64,000 bases of DNA, taken from the NCBI GenBank assembly GCA_038496445.1, contig JALMLS010000334.1, forward strand, positions 244,124 through 308,123, in the 5' to 3' direction. A program made the translations under genes and the position numbers. The DNA is from Trichosphaerium sp. ATCC 40318. Its lineage: Eukaryota; Discosea; Flabellinia; Trichosidae. A model generated the notes under the pieces. It was given only the letters and a program-made list of their open reading frames with translations. It had not been told where the DNA came from and searched no databases. Shown one piece after another: positions 63,972 through 64,000 of the stretch (positions are counted from its first letter, which is position 1; each line of letters starts with the position of its first letter).

Positions 63972-63991
63972 AAACAAACAAACAAACAAAC
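63972..63991 (+). repeat. (AAAC)n microsatellite at the window edge
   Basis: Five tandem AAAC units in AT-rich sequence downstream of the ADCK2-like gene. No gene is visible between 63807 and 64000. Confidence 0.7.
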
Positions 63992-64000
63992 TTAACAATT

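Overview
This is a compact, gene-dense stretch of a nuclear eukaryotic genome. It uses the standard code, genes lie about 0.1-0.9 kb apart, and most introns are 38-70 nt. About seventeen protein-coding genes can be read through by joining exons against conserved family motifs. I see no rRNA, tRNA, transposon or CRISPR array. The gene content (LRRK-type Roc-COR kinase, WDR81/LvsG, ADCK2, THOC2, MED25 with an ACID domain, bacterial-type mitochondrial AsnRS, and a PSI-REJ-GPS receptor), plus an E2F-type site, points to a free-living-type protist or early opisthokont rather than a plant or a dikaryotic fungus. The exact lineage is inference.

Layout. 86-7011 (+): LRR-Roc-COR-kinase-WD40 protein with a basic Ser/Pro/Lys tail, probably cut at its 5' end by the window. 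7938-14971 (-): NUP205-type inner-ring nucleoporin. 15104-16300 (-): RAB6, 12 exons including a 7-nt microexon. 16627-18628 (-): MED25. 18808-24601 (+): THOC2, with a long Asp-Arg-Ser repeat tail, head-to-head with MED25. 24907-30873 (+): single-pass PSI/REJ/GPS receptor. 31020-33177 (-): PP2C-like phosphatase with an N-terminal coiled coil. 33412-34239 (-): unrecognised protein. 34347-35912 (-): SLC37-type transporter, divergent from RFC5 at 36014-37413 (+). 37621-38404 (+): PEX11. 38541-40760 (+): tau-tubulin-kinase-like kinase ending in a CaaX box. 40988-43508 (+): mitochondrial PPR-like protein. 44423-45898 (-): two-RRM SR splicing factor. 46226-50017 (-): PAT1 mRNA decay factor. 50458-50986 (-): YAE1-like protein. 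51053-53167 (+): mitochondrial AsnRS (NARS2). 53412-54346 (-): VTT/DedA-family membrane protein. 54542-60851 (-): WDR81/LvsG-like pseudokinase-BEACH-WD40 protein. 61078-61503 (-): tiny single-pass protein. 61627-63806 (+): ADCK2-like ABC1 kinase.

Much of the window serves mRNA biogenesis and turnover (MED25, THOC2, SR protein, NUP205, PAT1) or membrane traffic and organelles (RAB6, VTT protein, WDR81, PEX11, ADCK2, NARS2). I see no evidence of one dedicated operon-like system.

The most unusual signal is in splicing. Seven introns in six genes (eight counting a probable first intron of PEX11) must be GC-AG to keep the protein in frame, and all of them begin GCACGT. The ordinary introns often begin GTAC, frequently GTACGT. 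The palindrome CACGTG occurs about 46 times by hand count, roughly four times a rough expectation, and more than half of the copies lie in introns.
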